From Bacteroidia bacterium (GTDB lineage: Bacteria > Bacteroidota > Bacteroidia > 2-12-FULL-35-15), in the NCBI GenBank assembly GCA_030654175.1, contig JAURXZ010000024.1:372001-436000 (forward strand): 64,000 nt of DNA, in the 5' to 3' direction. Shown here piece by piece: positions 45,300 to 52,459 of the stretch (position 1 is the stretch's first letter; each line of letters opens with the position of its first letter). The notes under the pieces are model-generated. The model did no database searches, was not told the origin of the DNA, and worked only from the letters and a program-made list of their open reading frames with translations. The translations under genes and the position numbers were made by a program.

Positions 45300-45941
45300 T
45301 TAAGCGGTTGAAAGTTGAAATAAATCCATTACCGACTCCTTTTTCACATCCAGCCAATAGGTATGAATATCCAGCTTTTTAGCACCTTCTATATGCTGAA
45401 TAGAATCATCAATAAATAAGGTTTCATTCGGATCAAGGTTATTTTCAGACAAAACCAGTTCAAAAATTTCGGCATCCGGTTTGCGCATTCCTACTTCGTA
45501 AGACAGATACACTTTCTCGAAATAGCCCGACAGGTCATTTATTCCAAATGTTTCCTTCAGGTAGTTGTTAATGTACTGGATATGGATATCGTTGGTATTG
45601 CTCAACAAAAAAATACGATGTTTTGTTTTTAACTGTTGCAACAAATGCAAACGCTCGGCCGGGAGGTCAAGCAGCATGGCATTCCAGGCTTTGTCGATAG
45701 CGCTGTCATTAATTGGGGTGCTGAAGCAGGTTTTTACGTGATTTCGGAAAGCTTCAGAAGAAATCTGTCCTTTCTCGTACAAATCGAATAATTTTGTCTG
45801 GTGAGCTTTTGAATACAATTTGTCAAAATCGGTTAGCCCCAGCGCTAAAAATGCTTTGGTAACAAGGGAATAATCAATATTAAGCAATACACCACCCAGA
45901 TCAAAAATGATGTTTTTATATTTATTTGCAGGATTTATCAT
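45300..45941 (-). CDS. HAD-IA family hydrolase (YihX-like phosphatase)
   Basis: 213 residues, cytoplasmic. HAD motif I is FDLGGVLLNID (residues 14-24; the form DxGGVL is typical of the YihX-like group), motif II LLSNTNDIH near 114, the motif III Lys in GMRKPDAEIF near 152, and motif IV LFIDDSIQH near 178. The helical cap lies between motif I and II. Such enzymes hydrolyse small phosphate esters such as sugar phosphates; the substrate cannot be read. It is convergent with mce. The plus-strand tRNA lies 77 bp beyond its start codon, and the tRNA promoter starts within the gap. Confidence 0.87.
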   Translation of the reverse strand: MINPANKYKNIIFDLGGVLLNIDYSLVTKAFLALGLTDFDKLYSKAHQTKLFDLYEKGQISSEAFRNHVKTCFSTPINDSAIDKAWNAMLLDLPAERLHLLQQLKTKHRIFLLSNTNDIHIQYINNYLKETFGINDLSGYFEKVYLSYEVGMRKPDAEIFELVLSENNLDPNETLFIDDSIQHIEGAKKLDIHTYWLDVKKESVMDLFQLSTA

Positions 45942-45958
45942 AATAAAGCGGGAATACC

Positions 45959-45989
45959 TTTGTTAATTGCGCACAAATATATAGTTTTG
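45959..45989 (+). promoter_or_regulatory. Promoter of the CAU tRNA gene
   Basis: TTTG at 45959-45962, a 19-bp spacer, and TAGTTTTG at 45982-45989 match the Bacteroidota promoter consensus fully. The predicted transcript would begin roughly 20 nt before the mature tRNA 5' end at 46018. Confidence 0.75.
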
Positions 45990-46017
45990 CAGTCCAAAAT
46001 TGCAATTAAATGCAATT

Positions 46018-46091
46018 GGGCCTATAGCTCATTCGGTTAGAGCAACAGACTCATAATCTGTGGGTGGTTGGTTCGATTCCAACTGGGCCCA
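46018..46091 (+). tRNA. tRNA with CAU anticodon (elongator Met or lysidine-type Ile2)
   Basis: 74 nt folding into a full cloverleaf. The acceptor GGGCCTA pairs with TGGGCCC (including one G-U pair), the D arm is GCTC/GAGC, the anticodon stem ACAGA/TCTGT has the loop CTCATAA (anticodon CAT), and the T arm loop is GTTCGATTC. CCA is not encoded. It is not an initiator type, since the acceptor is fully paired. Distinguishing elongator Met from the Ile2 tRNA, whose C34 is modified by TilS, needs comparison with related genomes. A strong promoter and terminator flank it. The serine recombinase frame overlaps it on the other strand, which marks it as an integration target. Confidence 0.93.
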
Positions 46092-47613
46092 CTTCACAGG
46101 GCGACAATTCATAAAATGATTGTCGCCCTTTTTTATTCCCTTTGGATTCATTGATTTTATTGACAATTCGGTTAATCATCTCATTAACTTTTGTGGTTCG
46201 AACTTGATTATTCTGAAAAATGAACTTTTCAGGGAATATCGAACCAATTATTTTTTGTTTAATCGTTGCATCTGCTTTATCATAAGCAATATCAAGGTTT
46301 TGAACCACTTTTTTGCAAGTATCAATTAATTTCTCGTGTGATGTTGTACCTGAACGTAATTTGTTTTCTTCATTCGTTAAAAGGATTAAATCTTCCTCCA
46401 ATTTAATTTTCATTTCCTTGTATTCAGTCGGATTAAGTTCTCCATCTAACATTAAAATTTGAGCGTTTTTAAGACGTGTTTTATTCTTTTCTATCTCTTT
46501 AGTAACTTTTTCAATTTCGGTCTTATTTATGCCACTATTTGACTTTAGTTTGTTTTTGAGATTCTTCATAAACAGTTCAATTAAATGTGAGCTGAATTGT
46601 ACCAATTTTAGTTTTTTCGCAAACTCCTCATTCGTATCAATTGCCTTTATTCTTTCTTTGCATCCTTTACTGCAATGGTAATAGTGGAATTTTTCGCCTG
46701 ACCGACCTGTGGATGCAGAACCAGTTAAAACCCTTCCACATCTCGGACATTCTAAATAGCCTCTTAAAGGTAGTTCATCACGCACCGTTTGAATTTTGTT
46801 TGGGAAGTTTCTTTTTCTCCCCGCTAAAACATCCTGTACTTCATAAAAAAGACTTTCTTCAATAATTCCTTGATGGATGCCTTCAACCCATTGCGCAGGT
46901 TCATCTTTATAAGTAGGAACAAATATTTTTCCAATATATGTTTTGTTTTTAAATATCGCTGCAAAAGCATTTTTAGTTAGTTTAAGCCCTTCTCTATTTA
47001 GTTTTCGTCTTAACTCTTCTATGTTGAATAATCCGGTTGAAAATTCAGTAAATGCCCTTTTAACCATAGCTTCCTGAACTCCACCTTCGGGAACAATTAT
47101 TGGTTTGTTTTTTTCATCTCGTGTATTGATATAACCTTTTGGAAAATGCCCTAACCATCGCCCTTCTTTTTTAGCTCTCCGCATTCCGTGAAAAACATTT
47201 AATGCTCTCCTATCATTATCAACTTCGGGAGCTGCTAAATAAATAGCCAACATTATTTTTTGTTCAGGTATTTCAAAATTGAGCGGTTGCTCTATGGCTT
47301 GAGGTTCAACTCCGAATTTTTGTAGTGCTTTGATTGTAATGTATGCTTCAGCAATATTACGAGAGAATCTATCCCACTTTATGAATATCAATAAATCTAC
47401 CGAGCTACTATTCTTTTTAAGGTAGTTCATTATGTTTAACCATTGAGGACGATTAAAGGTTTTACCGCTTTCATCATCGTGATAAAAGGCTACTACTTCT
47501 ATATTGTTTTGGTCGCAATGTTTTAAGAGCCTTTCTTTTTGGTCGGCAGGGCTATATCCGTTGTTTTGTTCATCGGTAGATACACGAGTGTAAAGAATGG
47601 CTCTTTGTTTCAT
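46051..47613 (-). CDS. Large serine recombinase (resolvase plus recombinase plus zinc ribbon)
   Basis: 520 residues. The N-terminal resolvase domain has YTRVSTDEQ with catalytic Ser12 and Arg10, and the WDRFSRN segment near 80. The recombinase DNA-binding domain spans about 160-290 (GR-LG--PKGYIN, L-R-G-KL-KNAF--I--N--YIGK). A zinc ribbon CPRCGRVL...C-KGC lies near 290-325, followed by a coiled region (about 345-420) and the tail. Enzymes of this type integrate and excise elements at specific sites. The last 25 or so residues are encoded by the tRNA terminator and the antisense of the tRNA (VGPVGIEPTTHRL), so the native C-terminus is partly target-derived. A 73-residue gene sits 10 bp upstream in the same operon. 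Confidence 0.9.
   Translation of the reverse strand: MKQRAILYTRVSTDEQNNGYSPADQKERLLKHCDQNNIEVVAFYHDDESGKTFNRPQWLNIMNYLKKNSSSVDLLIFIKWDRFSRNIAEAYITIKALQKFGVEPQAIEQPLNFEIPEQKIMLAIYLAAPEVDNDRRALNVFHGMRRAKKEGRWLGHFPKGYINTRDEKNKPIIVPEGGVQEAMVKRAFTEFSTGLFNIEELRRKLNREGLKLTKNAFAAIFKNKTYIGKIFVPTYKDEPAQWVEGIHQGIIEESLFYEVQDVLAGRKRNFPNKIQTVRDELPLRGYLECPRCGRVLTGSASTGRSGEKFHYYHCSKGCKERIKAIDTNEEFAKKLKLVQFSSHLIELFMKNLKNKLKSNSGINKTEIEKVTKEIEKNKTRLKNAQILMLDGELNPTEYKEMKIKLEEDLILLTNEENKLRSGTTSHEKLIDTCKKVVQNLDIAYDKADATIKQKIIGSIFPEKFIFQNNQVRTTKVNEMINRIVNKINESKGNKKGRQSFYELSPCEVGPVGIEPTTHRL
46098..46135 (+). terminator. Rho-independent terminator after the tRNA
   Basis: AGGGCGACAAT (46098-46108) and ATTGTCGCCCT (46119-46129) form an 11-bp perfect stem with a 10-nt loop, followed by a T-run. 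It starts 6 bp after the tRNA. The same bases encode part of the recombinase C-terminus on the minus strand. Confidence 0.85.
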
Positions 47614-47623
47614 AATGATATGT

Positions 47624-47845
47624 TTATGTTATTTCGTCTTTGCTTTTAAGGTTCGCTCTATCAATAATTTCATTCATGTTATCAATTCCGTTTTTTTCGA
47701 TAATTGCTAAAGCTATGTCAGCCATATTATCAAACCAATCACGGATTTTTATAAGCTCTTCATCGGTGTATTTAATTTCATCTTTAGCGACTGCTTTTCG
47801 GCACTCGGCTAATGATAATTTTGTATTTCCTACACCGTAATTCAT
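47624..47845 (-). CDS. Small protein upstream of the serine recombinase, unknown function
   Basis: 73 residues, acidic and predicted helical, with no leader. The sequence includes LSLAECRKAVAKDEIKYTDEELIKIRDWFDNMADIALAIIEKN. I do not recognise a named family. It ends 10 bp before the recombinase start on the same strand and is preceded by a promoter with a full -7 box, so it is very likely co-transcribed with it. Possible roles are a recombination directionality factor or a regulator, but there is no direct evidence. Similar short genes next to recombinases are common in Bacteroidota elements. Start ATG at 47845 is the only one in the frame. Confidence 0.6.
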   Translation of the reverse strand: MNYGVGNTKLSLAECRKAVAKDEIKYTDEELIKIRDWFDNMADIALAIIEKNGIDNMNEIIDRANLKSKDEIT

Positions 47846-48401
47846 TATTGAATGGCAGGTGTAGAATTGTGAAATACATCCGAAAATTGGAATGAATATT
47901 TGTTTTTGAAAGAACGACTTACTTTCAATGCAAATATAATGATAATCAACCAGTTACGAAACAATAAAGCAAAAATAGTATCAAAACATAACTGATTGGG
48001 AATCAGATTTTGTGTTAATTTTTGGAGGTAATATTTTAATTGTGCGCCCATTATTTGCCTTATCGGAAAGCAAATATGAGTTAGTCTCGAAAACTATTTT
48101 TATGAAACTGGAAATATCACGATACTACCAATTAAAAACAGAAAATTGTGGAATAAAATGATTCTAAATAAAAATTTTATATAATGCTATATCCTGTCTT
48201 TTTTTTACAGGGAAACTAAAAAAAGTGCAGTTGAACGATACAAAAATCATACACAAAATATTGAAAAACATTTATGTATTAGTTGAGTAGTAGTTGAAAT
48301 ACATTGAAATTGGTTTAAAAGATAAATTGTGTCTTTATAAGTGGTGGTATTTGAAACAGAATAAAGTGATGTTATATAAAGTCAAAACAGCAAAAAGAAA
48401 A
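47846..48401. other. Intergenic region upstream of the recombinase operon
   Basis: About 555 bp, AT-rich. No convincing gene; a 68-codon minus-strand frame (47845-48051) has no features. The promoter of the small-protein/recombinase operon is here (47931-47961). Around 48270-48330 there are several irregular TTGAAAT-type repeats (AGTTGAAATACATTGAAATTGG). Nothing else is recognisable. Confidence 0.4.
47931..47961 (-). promoter_or_regulatory. Promoter of the recombinase operon
   Basis: Read on the minus strand, TATATTTG (47938 to 47931) matches TAnnTTTG fully. A TTTC (three of four bases of TTTG) at 47961-47958 is 19 bp upstream. It would give a leader of about 80 nt before the 73-residue gene. 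Confidence 0.55.
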
Positions 48402-48773
48402 TCAAAGAAACGATTTAAGCCACTTCAATGCTTCTTGCTCTGAAGTAAATGTTTTCACCGGAAATTTTGGATTCTGGAGGCTAAGAAAGAACTGGTTCAA
48501 GTACCTCGAAATAAACGAGCCAACTACGATAGCTTTTGCAATGTGCTTGTCAGAGTTATTTTCCCTTTCCACAAATACACGGGCATCTTTTTTAATTTTA
48601 AATATTTTTCTTGCATCAACCAATTTTAGAAATGGTTTGCCTTTGGTAAGATGTCTTGCAACAAGAAAATTATCAGCGGCATCTTCAAGATCAATTATTA
48701 CACCTCCTAAAATTCTTATGTGAAGAATTTCAAATTCATCAACAAATATCTCGCAGGTTCTCGTCTTTTCCAT
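48402..48773 (-). CDS. STAS-like / DUF7793-type protein
   Basis: 123 residues from the ATG at 48773. An in-frame TTG 12 bp upstream adds MPLI and is less likely. No leader, so cytoplasmic. The alternating strand/helix pattern (EIFVDEFEILHIRILGG, DAADNFLVARHL, PFLKLVDARKIFKI, HIAKAIVVGSFISRYLNQFFL, PVKTFTSEQEALKWL) is like small STAS or SpoIIAA-type domains labelled DUF7793 in Bacteroidota. The ending TSEQEAL-WL is typical. Function unknown; possibly binds a partner in signalling. It is isolated between the recombinase operon and the response regulator, and divergent from the latter. Confidence 0.5.
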   Translation of the reverse strand: MEKTRTCEIFVDEFEILHIRILGGVIIDLEDAADNFLVARHLTKGKPFLKLVDARKIFKIKKDARVFVERENNSDKHIAKAIVVGSFISRYLNQFFLSLQNPKFPVKTFTSEQEALKWLKSFL

Positions 48774-48906
48774 AATCAGAGGCAATATTATAAAAAAACG
48801 TATAATCGGTTACCCTTTTCTTCTAAGCGGTAGGATTTTGACAATAAGTGGTGTATTATTTCGATATGCTGGAGATGTTTTAAGAGCAAAAAGGGTTGAA
48901 CGTCAA

Positions 48907-48914
48907 TACTTTTG
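48907..48914 (+). promoter_or_regulatory. Candidate -7 box of the response regulator promoter
   Basis: TACTTTTG matches the TAnnTTTG consensus, 58 bp before the start at 48973. No convincing TTTG lies 19-21 bp upstream, so this is a weak call. Confidence 0.35.
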
Positions 48915-48972
48915 TGATAATCAACATATTCAGTAATAATTCAGAATTCATAGTCTATTTTTACCACCATAA

Positions 48973-49647
48973 ATGAAACTACTTATAGTTGAACAAGAAC
49001 AGCAACTGTTGACCGAACTTTCTTCTTTCTTAAAAAAAGAGGATTGTCAAGTTACTGCCTTGCCTTTAGCTAAAGCAAGTGAGAAAATTAAGTCTTCTGA
49101 GTTTGATTGTGTTATTATATCTATTGGCAAAGAAACCGAAATAGAACTTCAATTAGTTGAGCAGTTAAATAATGAAAACAGAACTGATGGTGTAATTATT
49201 ATTTCAGAAAATAATTCGCTTGAATTTATGGTTCGCTGTTTTGATTTGGGAGCAGATGATTTTGTTGAAACTCCATTTCAAATACCTGCTTTGTATGCCC
49301 GATTAAAAGCTGTTATAAGAAGAAAGAAGTTTAATGCAAAAAGTAAACTATACTTCGCCAACTTAGTAATAGACTTTTACTTAAAGAAAGTATATGTGTG
49401 GGATAAAGCTATTAATCTTACCAAAAAGGAATACGAAATTTTACTCCATTTAATCGCCAATAAAAACAGTTCCATTACTAAAGAATCCATTGCAGAATAT
49501 GTGTGGGGTGAGTATCTTAAAAAGATTGATTCGTATGATTTTTTATTTGCTCACATAAAAAATCTGAAAAACAAACTCAAAATAGCTAAAGCTGAATTGG
49601 TTATTAAGAACATTTACGGAGTAGGGTATCAAATAGAAGAATTATAA
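48973..49647 (+). CDS. OmpR-family response regulator with degenerate receiver
   Basis: 224 residues: an N-terminal receiver-like domain (1-115) and a C-terminal winged-helix DNA-binding domain (about 130-224, with LTKKEYEILLHLIANKNSSITKESIAEYVWGEY and a final NIYGVGYQIEE). The receiver keeps the fold but not the chemistry. The expected phospho-accepting Asp at the end of strand 3 is Ser50 (CVIISIGK), the conserved Lys before Pro is Thr100 (VETPF), and the N-terminal acidic pair is replaced by EQ (VEQEQ). It is therefore probably not phosphorylated and acts by dimer state or a partner. No histidine kinase is nearby. It starts 18 bp before the ChrB-like gene and may regulate it and the following genes. 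Domain calls sure, mechanism inferred. Confidence 0.85.
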   Translation: MKLLIVEQEQQLLTELSSFLKKEDCQVTALPLAKASEKIKSSEFDCVIISIGKETEIELQLVEQLNNENRTDGVIIISENNSLEFMVRCFDLGADDFVETPFQIPALYARLKAVIRRKKFNAKSKLYFANLVIDFYLKKVYVWDKAINLTKKEYEILLHLIANKNSSITKESIAEYVWGEYLKKIDSYDFLFAHIKNLKNKLKIAKAELVIKNIYGVGYQIEEL

Positions 49648-49665
49648 AAAATAAAACTCGAAACC

Positions 49666-50112
49666 ATGAAATGGATAACAAGAGAACGGCCAAAAATTGA
49701 CAGGGTTGCCTGCCCTTGGCTCATCGCCAACTTTGTTGACAAAGACGCAGAGTTCATTTATGTTCCCACTAATCAGGTTATCGAAAAAGCAAAAGAGCTT
49801 GACGCAATTCCTTATGATATTCCGGGCGTTGAACTAACGCATGAAGGGGAGTATTGCAGTTTTGATGCAATATTAAAAAAATACAACTTGCAGGATGAAG
49901 CACTTTTTCGGTTGGCAGCTATTGTGAGAGCGGCAGACACAGACACACTTGAAAAATCACCACAGGCAGCGGGTTTATTCGCTATTTCCGCAGGCTTATC
50001 TCATAACTTTAAAGATGACCACGAAATGCTAAAACATGGAATGGTAATATATGATGCGCTTTACAGTTGGTGCAAATATGTGAGTGATGAAATTCATAAA
50101 CACAATTGGTAA
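49666..50112 (+). CDS. ChrB C-terminal-domain protein (chromate resistance related)
   Basis: 148 residues consisting only of the ChrB C-terminal domain: MKWITRERPKIDRVACPWLI, FVDKDAEFIYVP, IPYDIPGVELTHEGEYCSFDA, L-DEALFRLAAIVRAADTD, and the end GMVIYDALYSWC. In classical chr operons ChrB is a chromate-responsive regulator of chrA and chrC. This stand-alone C-domain form lacks the N-terminal winged-helix part and may be an enzyme or sensor instead. It lies between the degenerate response regulator and a superoxide dismutase. ChrC is also a superoxide dismutase, so the pair recalls chrB-chrC with no chrA transporter. Cytoplasmic. Domain sure, role inferred. Confidence 0.85.
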   Translation: MKWITRERPKIDRVACPWLIANFVDKDAEFIYVPTNQVIEKAKELDAIPYDIPGVELTHEGEYCSFDAILKKYNLQDEALFRLAAIVRAADTDTLEKSPQAAGLFAISAGLSHNFKDDHEMLKHGMVIYDALYSWCKYVSDEIHKHNW

Positions 50113-50227
50113 TTCAAGTGCTTTATGAAATTTCAGTTAATAGGAATATGTCTTCTGCCCCTCAATTGTAATCACAGCTGCAACGATGGATTATTATTAA
50201 AACTTATTTTAAATTAAATCATATAAA

Positions 50228-50944
50228 ATGGACAGAAAAGAATTTTTACGCAACTCATTAATTATTGGTGGAGCAGCCATACTGCCAACTAATAGTTTGC
50301 TCGCTCAAAACATAAGCGAAAACGGTATTGACAAATTAGTTGATGCAAACGGTAATTTCATGCAGTTACCATTACCTTATGCTAATAACTTTTTAGAGCC
50401 TTCTATGGATGAAGAAACGCTGAATTTACATTATACATTTCATCACGGTGGCGCAATAAAAGGAGCGAACAAAGATTTACAGATGATTAAAAAGGCAATG
50501 GATGAAAACAACTTTGAAACAGTTGATTTTTGGACTAAAAAATTATCGTATCATTTTTCAAGTCATATTTTGCATAGCATTTTTTGGACTAACCTTACCA
50601 ATAAAAAAACAGAACCTAAAGGCGAATTACTCAAACGCATCGAAAAGGATTTTGGTTCATTCGATAAACTGAAAGGATATATTTCAAGCACCTCCAAAAA
50701 TATGGATGGCAGCGGTTGGGGCATATTAGGCTATCAGCCATATTCAGACAAATTAACAGTGATGCAATGTGAAAATCACGAAAAACTAACTCAATGGGGC
50801 GTTATACCTTTGTTGGTTATTGATGTTTGGGAACACGCTTATTATTTGAAATATAAAAACAAACGTGGTGATTTTGTAGATGCACTATTTAATATTATCA
50901 ATTGGGATAATGTTGCTCAACGATTTGACATAATTCAAAAATGA
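50228..50944 (+). CDS. Exported Fe/Mn superoxide dismutase
   Basis: 238 residues. The N-terminus DRKEFLRNSLIIGGAAIL followed by a cut near LLAQN looks like a Tat-type leader with RK in place of RR, so it is probably periplasmic. The dismutase body keeps the metal sites: LHYTFHHGG (first His), FSSHILHSIFW (second His), and VIDVWEHAYYLKY (Asp and last His). GSGWGILGYQ is the usual central loop. It removes superoxide. Here it lies 115 bp after the ChrB-domain gene and matches the place of ChrC in chromate operons. Alternatively it simply answers general oxidative stress linked to the efflux genes that follow. Metal (Fe or Mn) not decidable. Confidence 0.87.
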   Translation: MDRKEFLRNSLIIGGAAILPTNSLLAQNISENGIDKLVDANGNFMQLPLPYANNFLEPSMDEETLNLHYTFHHGGAIKGANKDLQMIKKAMDENNFETVDFWTKKLSYHFSSHILHSIFWTNLTNKKTEPKGELLKRIEKDFGSFDKLKGYISSTSKNMDGSGWGILGYQPYSDKLTVMQCENHEKLTQWGVIPLLVIDVWEHAYYLKYKNKRGDFVDALFNIINWDNVAQRFDIIQK

Positions 50945-51048
50945 AATAGAATAAAAAATTGAAGTATGTGGTATGCCGTAGCAAATTTCCCTTCGCCCGA
51001 ATAGCTTTACAATAATCTCGACATATTCTGAATTTTTTAAAAAATCGT

Positions 51049-52452
51049 ATGACAAAATACAAACATTTACTTACAAAAGAAGGCATAACAAAGCCGAAGG
51101 GAATATTATATGTATTTATTGCGCTTATGTCATTGCAAACAATGGCTCAGGTCGGCTCACAACCAACCTCACTACACGATTTGCTAAAACTGGCTGAAGC
51201 CAACTATCCTTTACTTAAATCAAAAGCATTGGATGTACAGGCTGCTCAAAAAGGAATTAATATAAGCCGTAGCACTTTGATTCCTTCTTTGGATGCTTCC
51301 TATCAGGTAAACTATGGTACATACAACAATATCACAGGAATGGCGTATCCGCAGTTTTTAATCCCAATTAGCGGCCCGCCTTCGGCAGACAACAAGTTCA
51401 ATGGCGTTTTTGGTAGTGCTACAAGTTTATTGTTGAATTGGCAGCCGATAACCTTCGGTCAGCGTCAGGCGCAGGTTGATTACTCAAAAGCTGGCTTACA
51501 ATACACTACCTCTGATGCTCAGAACGAAATATTTCAGCACAAAGTAAAAGTGATTAATGCTTACCTCGATGCACTCACAGCAAGTGAATTGGTAAAAGTG
51601 TATGAAAAAAATTATGTAAGAGCGGAAACAAATCTTTCAGTAGTAAAAACTTTAGTTGTTAGCGGAATAAAGCCGGGTGTTGATACCGCTTTGTTCAAAG
51701 CGGAAATTTCACGAGCAAAGATTGATTTGCTTAATAGTCGCAAATACAAACAGCAATCAATTATTATGCTTTCACAATTACTGGCAGCCGATAACAACAT
51801 TACGGTAACAGACAGCAGCTACTTTAGTAAGTTACCTTTTATTATCATAGCAACTGATTCAATAAAAAGTCCTTTACTATCGCTATATAATTCTTCCATT
51901 GAATTGAGTAAAGCAAAAAAAAAGATGCTCAATAGAACCATGATGCCTACCCTTGGAGTTTGGGGTACAACCTATGCAAGAGGCTCCGGCATACAATACG
52001 GAGGAGTTGTAAATTCAAACGAAGGATTATCATTTCAGCGTTACAATTATGGTGTGGGAATGCAATTAAGTTTACCCTTATTACAATTTGCAAGAATAAA
52101 ACCGCAGTTGCAACAACAAGAGTTTCTTATAAAATCAAACGAAGAAAAACTAAATGATATTTCATTACAACTGCGTAAACAACTTGAAATTGCGGATACA
52201 ACATTAAATAATGCTTTTGCAGTTGCAAAAGAAAGTCCGATGTTGTACGAATCAGCGGATTTTTCTTATAAGGCTCTTCTTTCACGGTATCAATCAGGTT
52301 TAGCCAATTATGCCGACCTTATTCAGGCTCAATACATTTTGATAAAAGCAGAAACCGAAAATAAAACAACATACATAGGTGTATGGAAAGCGTTGCTCTA
52401 TAAAGCAGCGGTAACGGGCGATATAAACTTATTTATAAATCAGGTTAATTAA
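51049..52452 (+). CDS. TolC-family outer membrane efflux protein
   Basis: 467 residues. After an N-terminal extension, a signal-like stretch ILYVFIALMSLQTMAQ is cut near residue 34. The mature part is the TolC/OEP fold with long helical pairs: SLHDLLKLAEANYPLLKSKALDVQAA near 42, SRSTLIPSLDASYQVNYG, then a second repeat RYQSGLANYADLIQAQYILIKAETE near the end. It forms the outer membrane channel of tripartite efflux. It lies 8 bp before the RND pump, and the membrane fusion protein follows, so the order is outer channel, pump, adaptor. Start codon chosen as the ATG at 51049; a shorter start is possible. Substrate not readable. Confidence 0.88.
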   Translation: MTKYKHLLTKEGITKPKGILYVFIALMSLQTMAQVGSQPTSLHDLLKLAEANYPLLKSKALDVQAAQKGINISRSTLIPSLDASYQVNYGTYNNITGMAYPQFLIPISGPPSADNKFNGVFGSATSLLLNWQPITFGQRQAQVDYSKAGLQYTTSDAQNEIFQHKVKVINAYLDALTASELVKVYEKNYVRAETNLSVVKTLVVSGIKPGVDTALFKAEISRAKIDLLNSRKYKQQSIIMLSQLLAADNNITVTDSSYFSKLPFIIIATDSIKSPLLSLYNSSIELSKAKKKMLNRTMMPTLGVWGTTYARGSGIQYGGVVNSNEGLSFQRYNYGVGMQLSLPLLQFARIKPQLQQQEFLIKSNEEKLNDISLQLRKQLEIADTTLNNAFAVAKESPMLYESADFSYKALLSRYQSGLANYADLIQAQYILIKAETENKTTYIGVWKALLYKAAVTGDINLFINQVN

Positions 52453-52459
52453 TAACAAA

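Noticed and set aside
47845-48051. 68-codon minus-strand frame before the small protein
   Set aside because: Lies across the promoter with the full -7 box and has no domain signal.
50125-50217. Possible 30-residue peptide between the ChrB-like gene and the SOD
   Set aside because: Too short, with no clear leader or family; could be a decayed segment. Not enough support.
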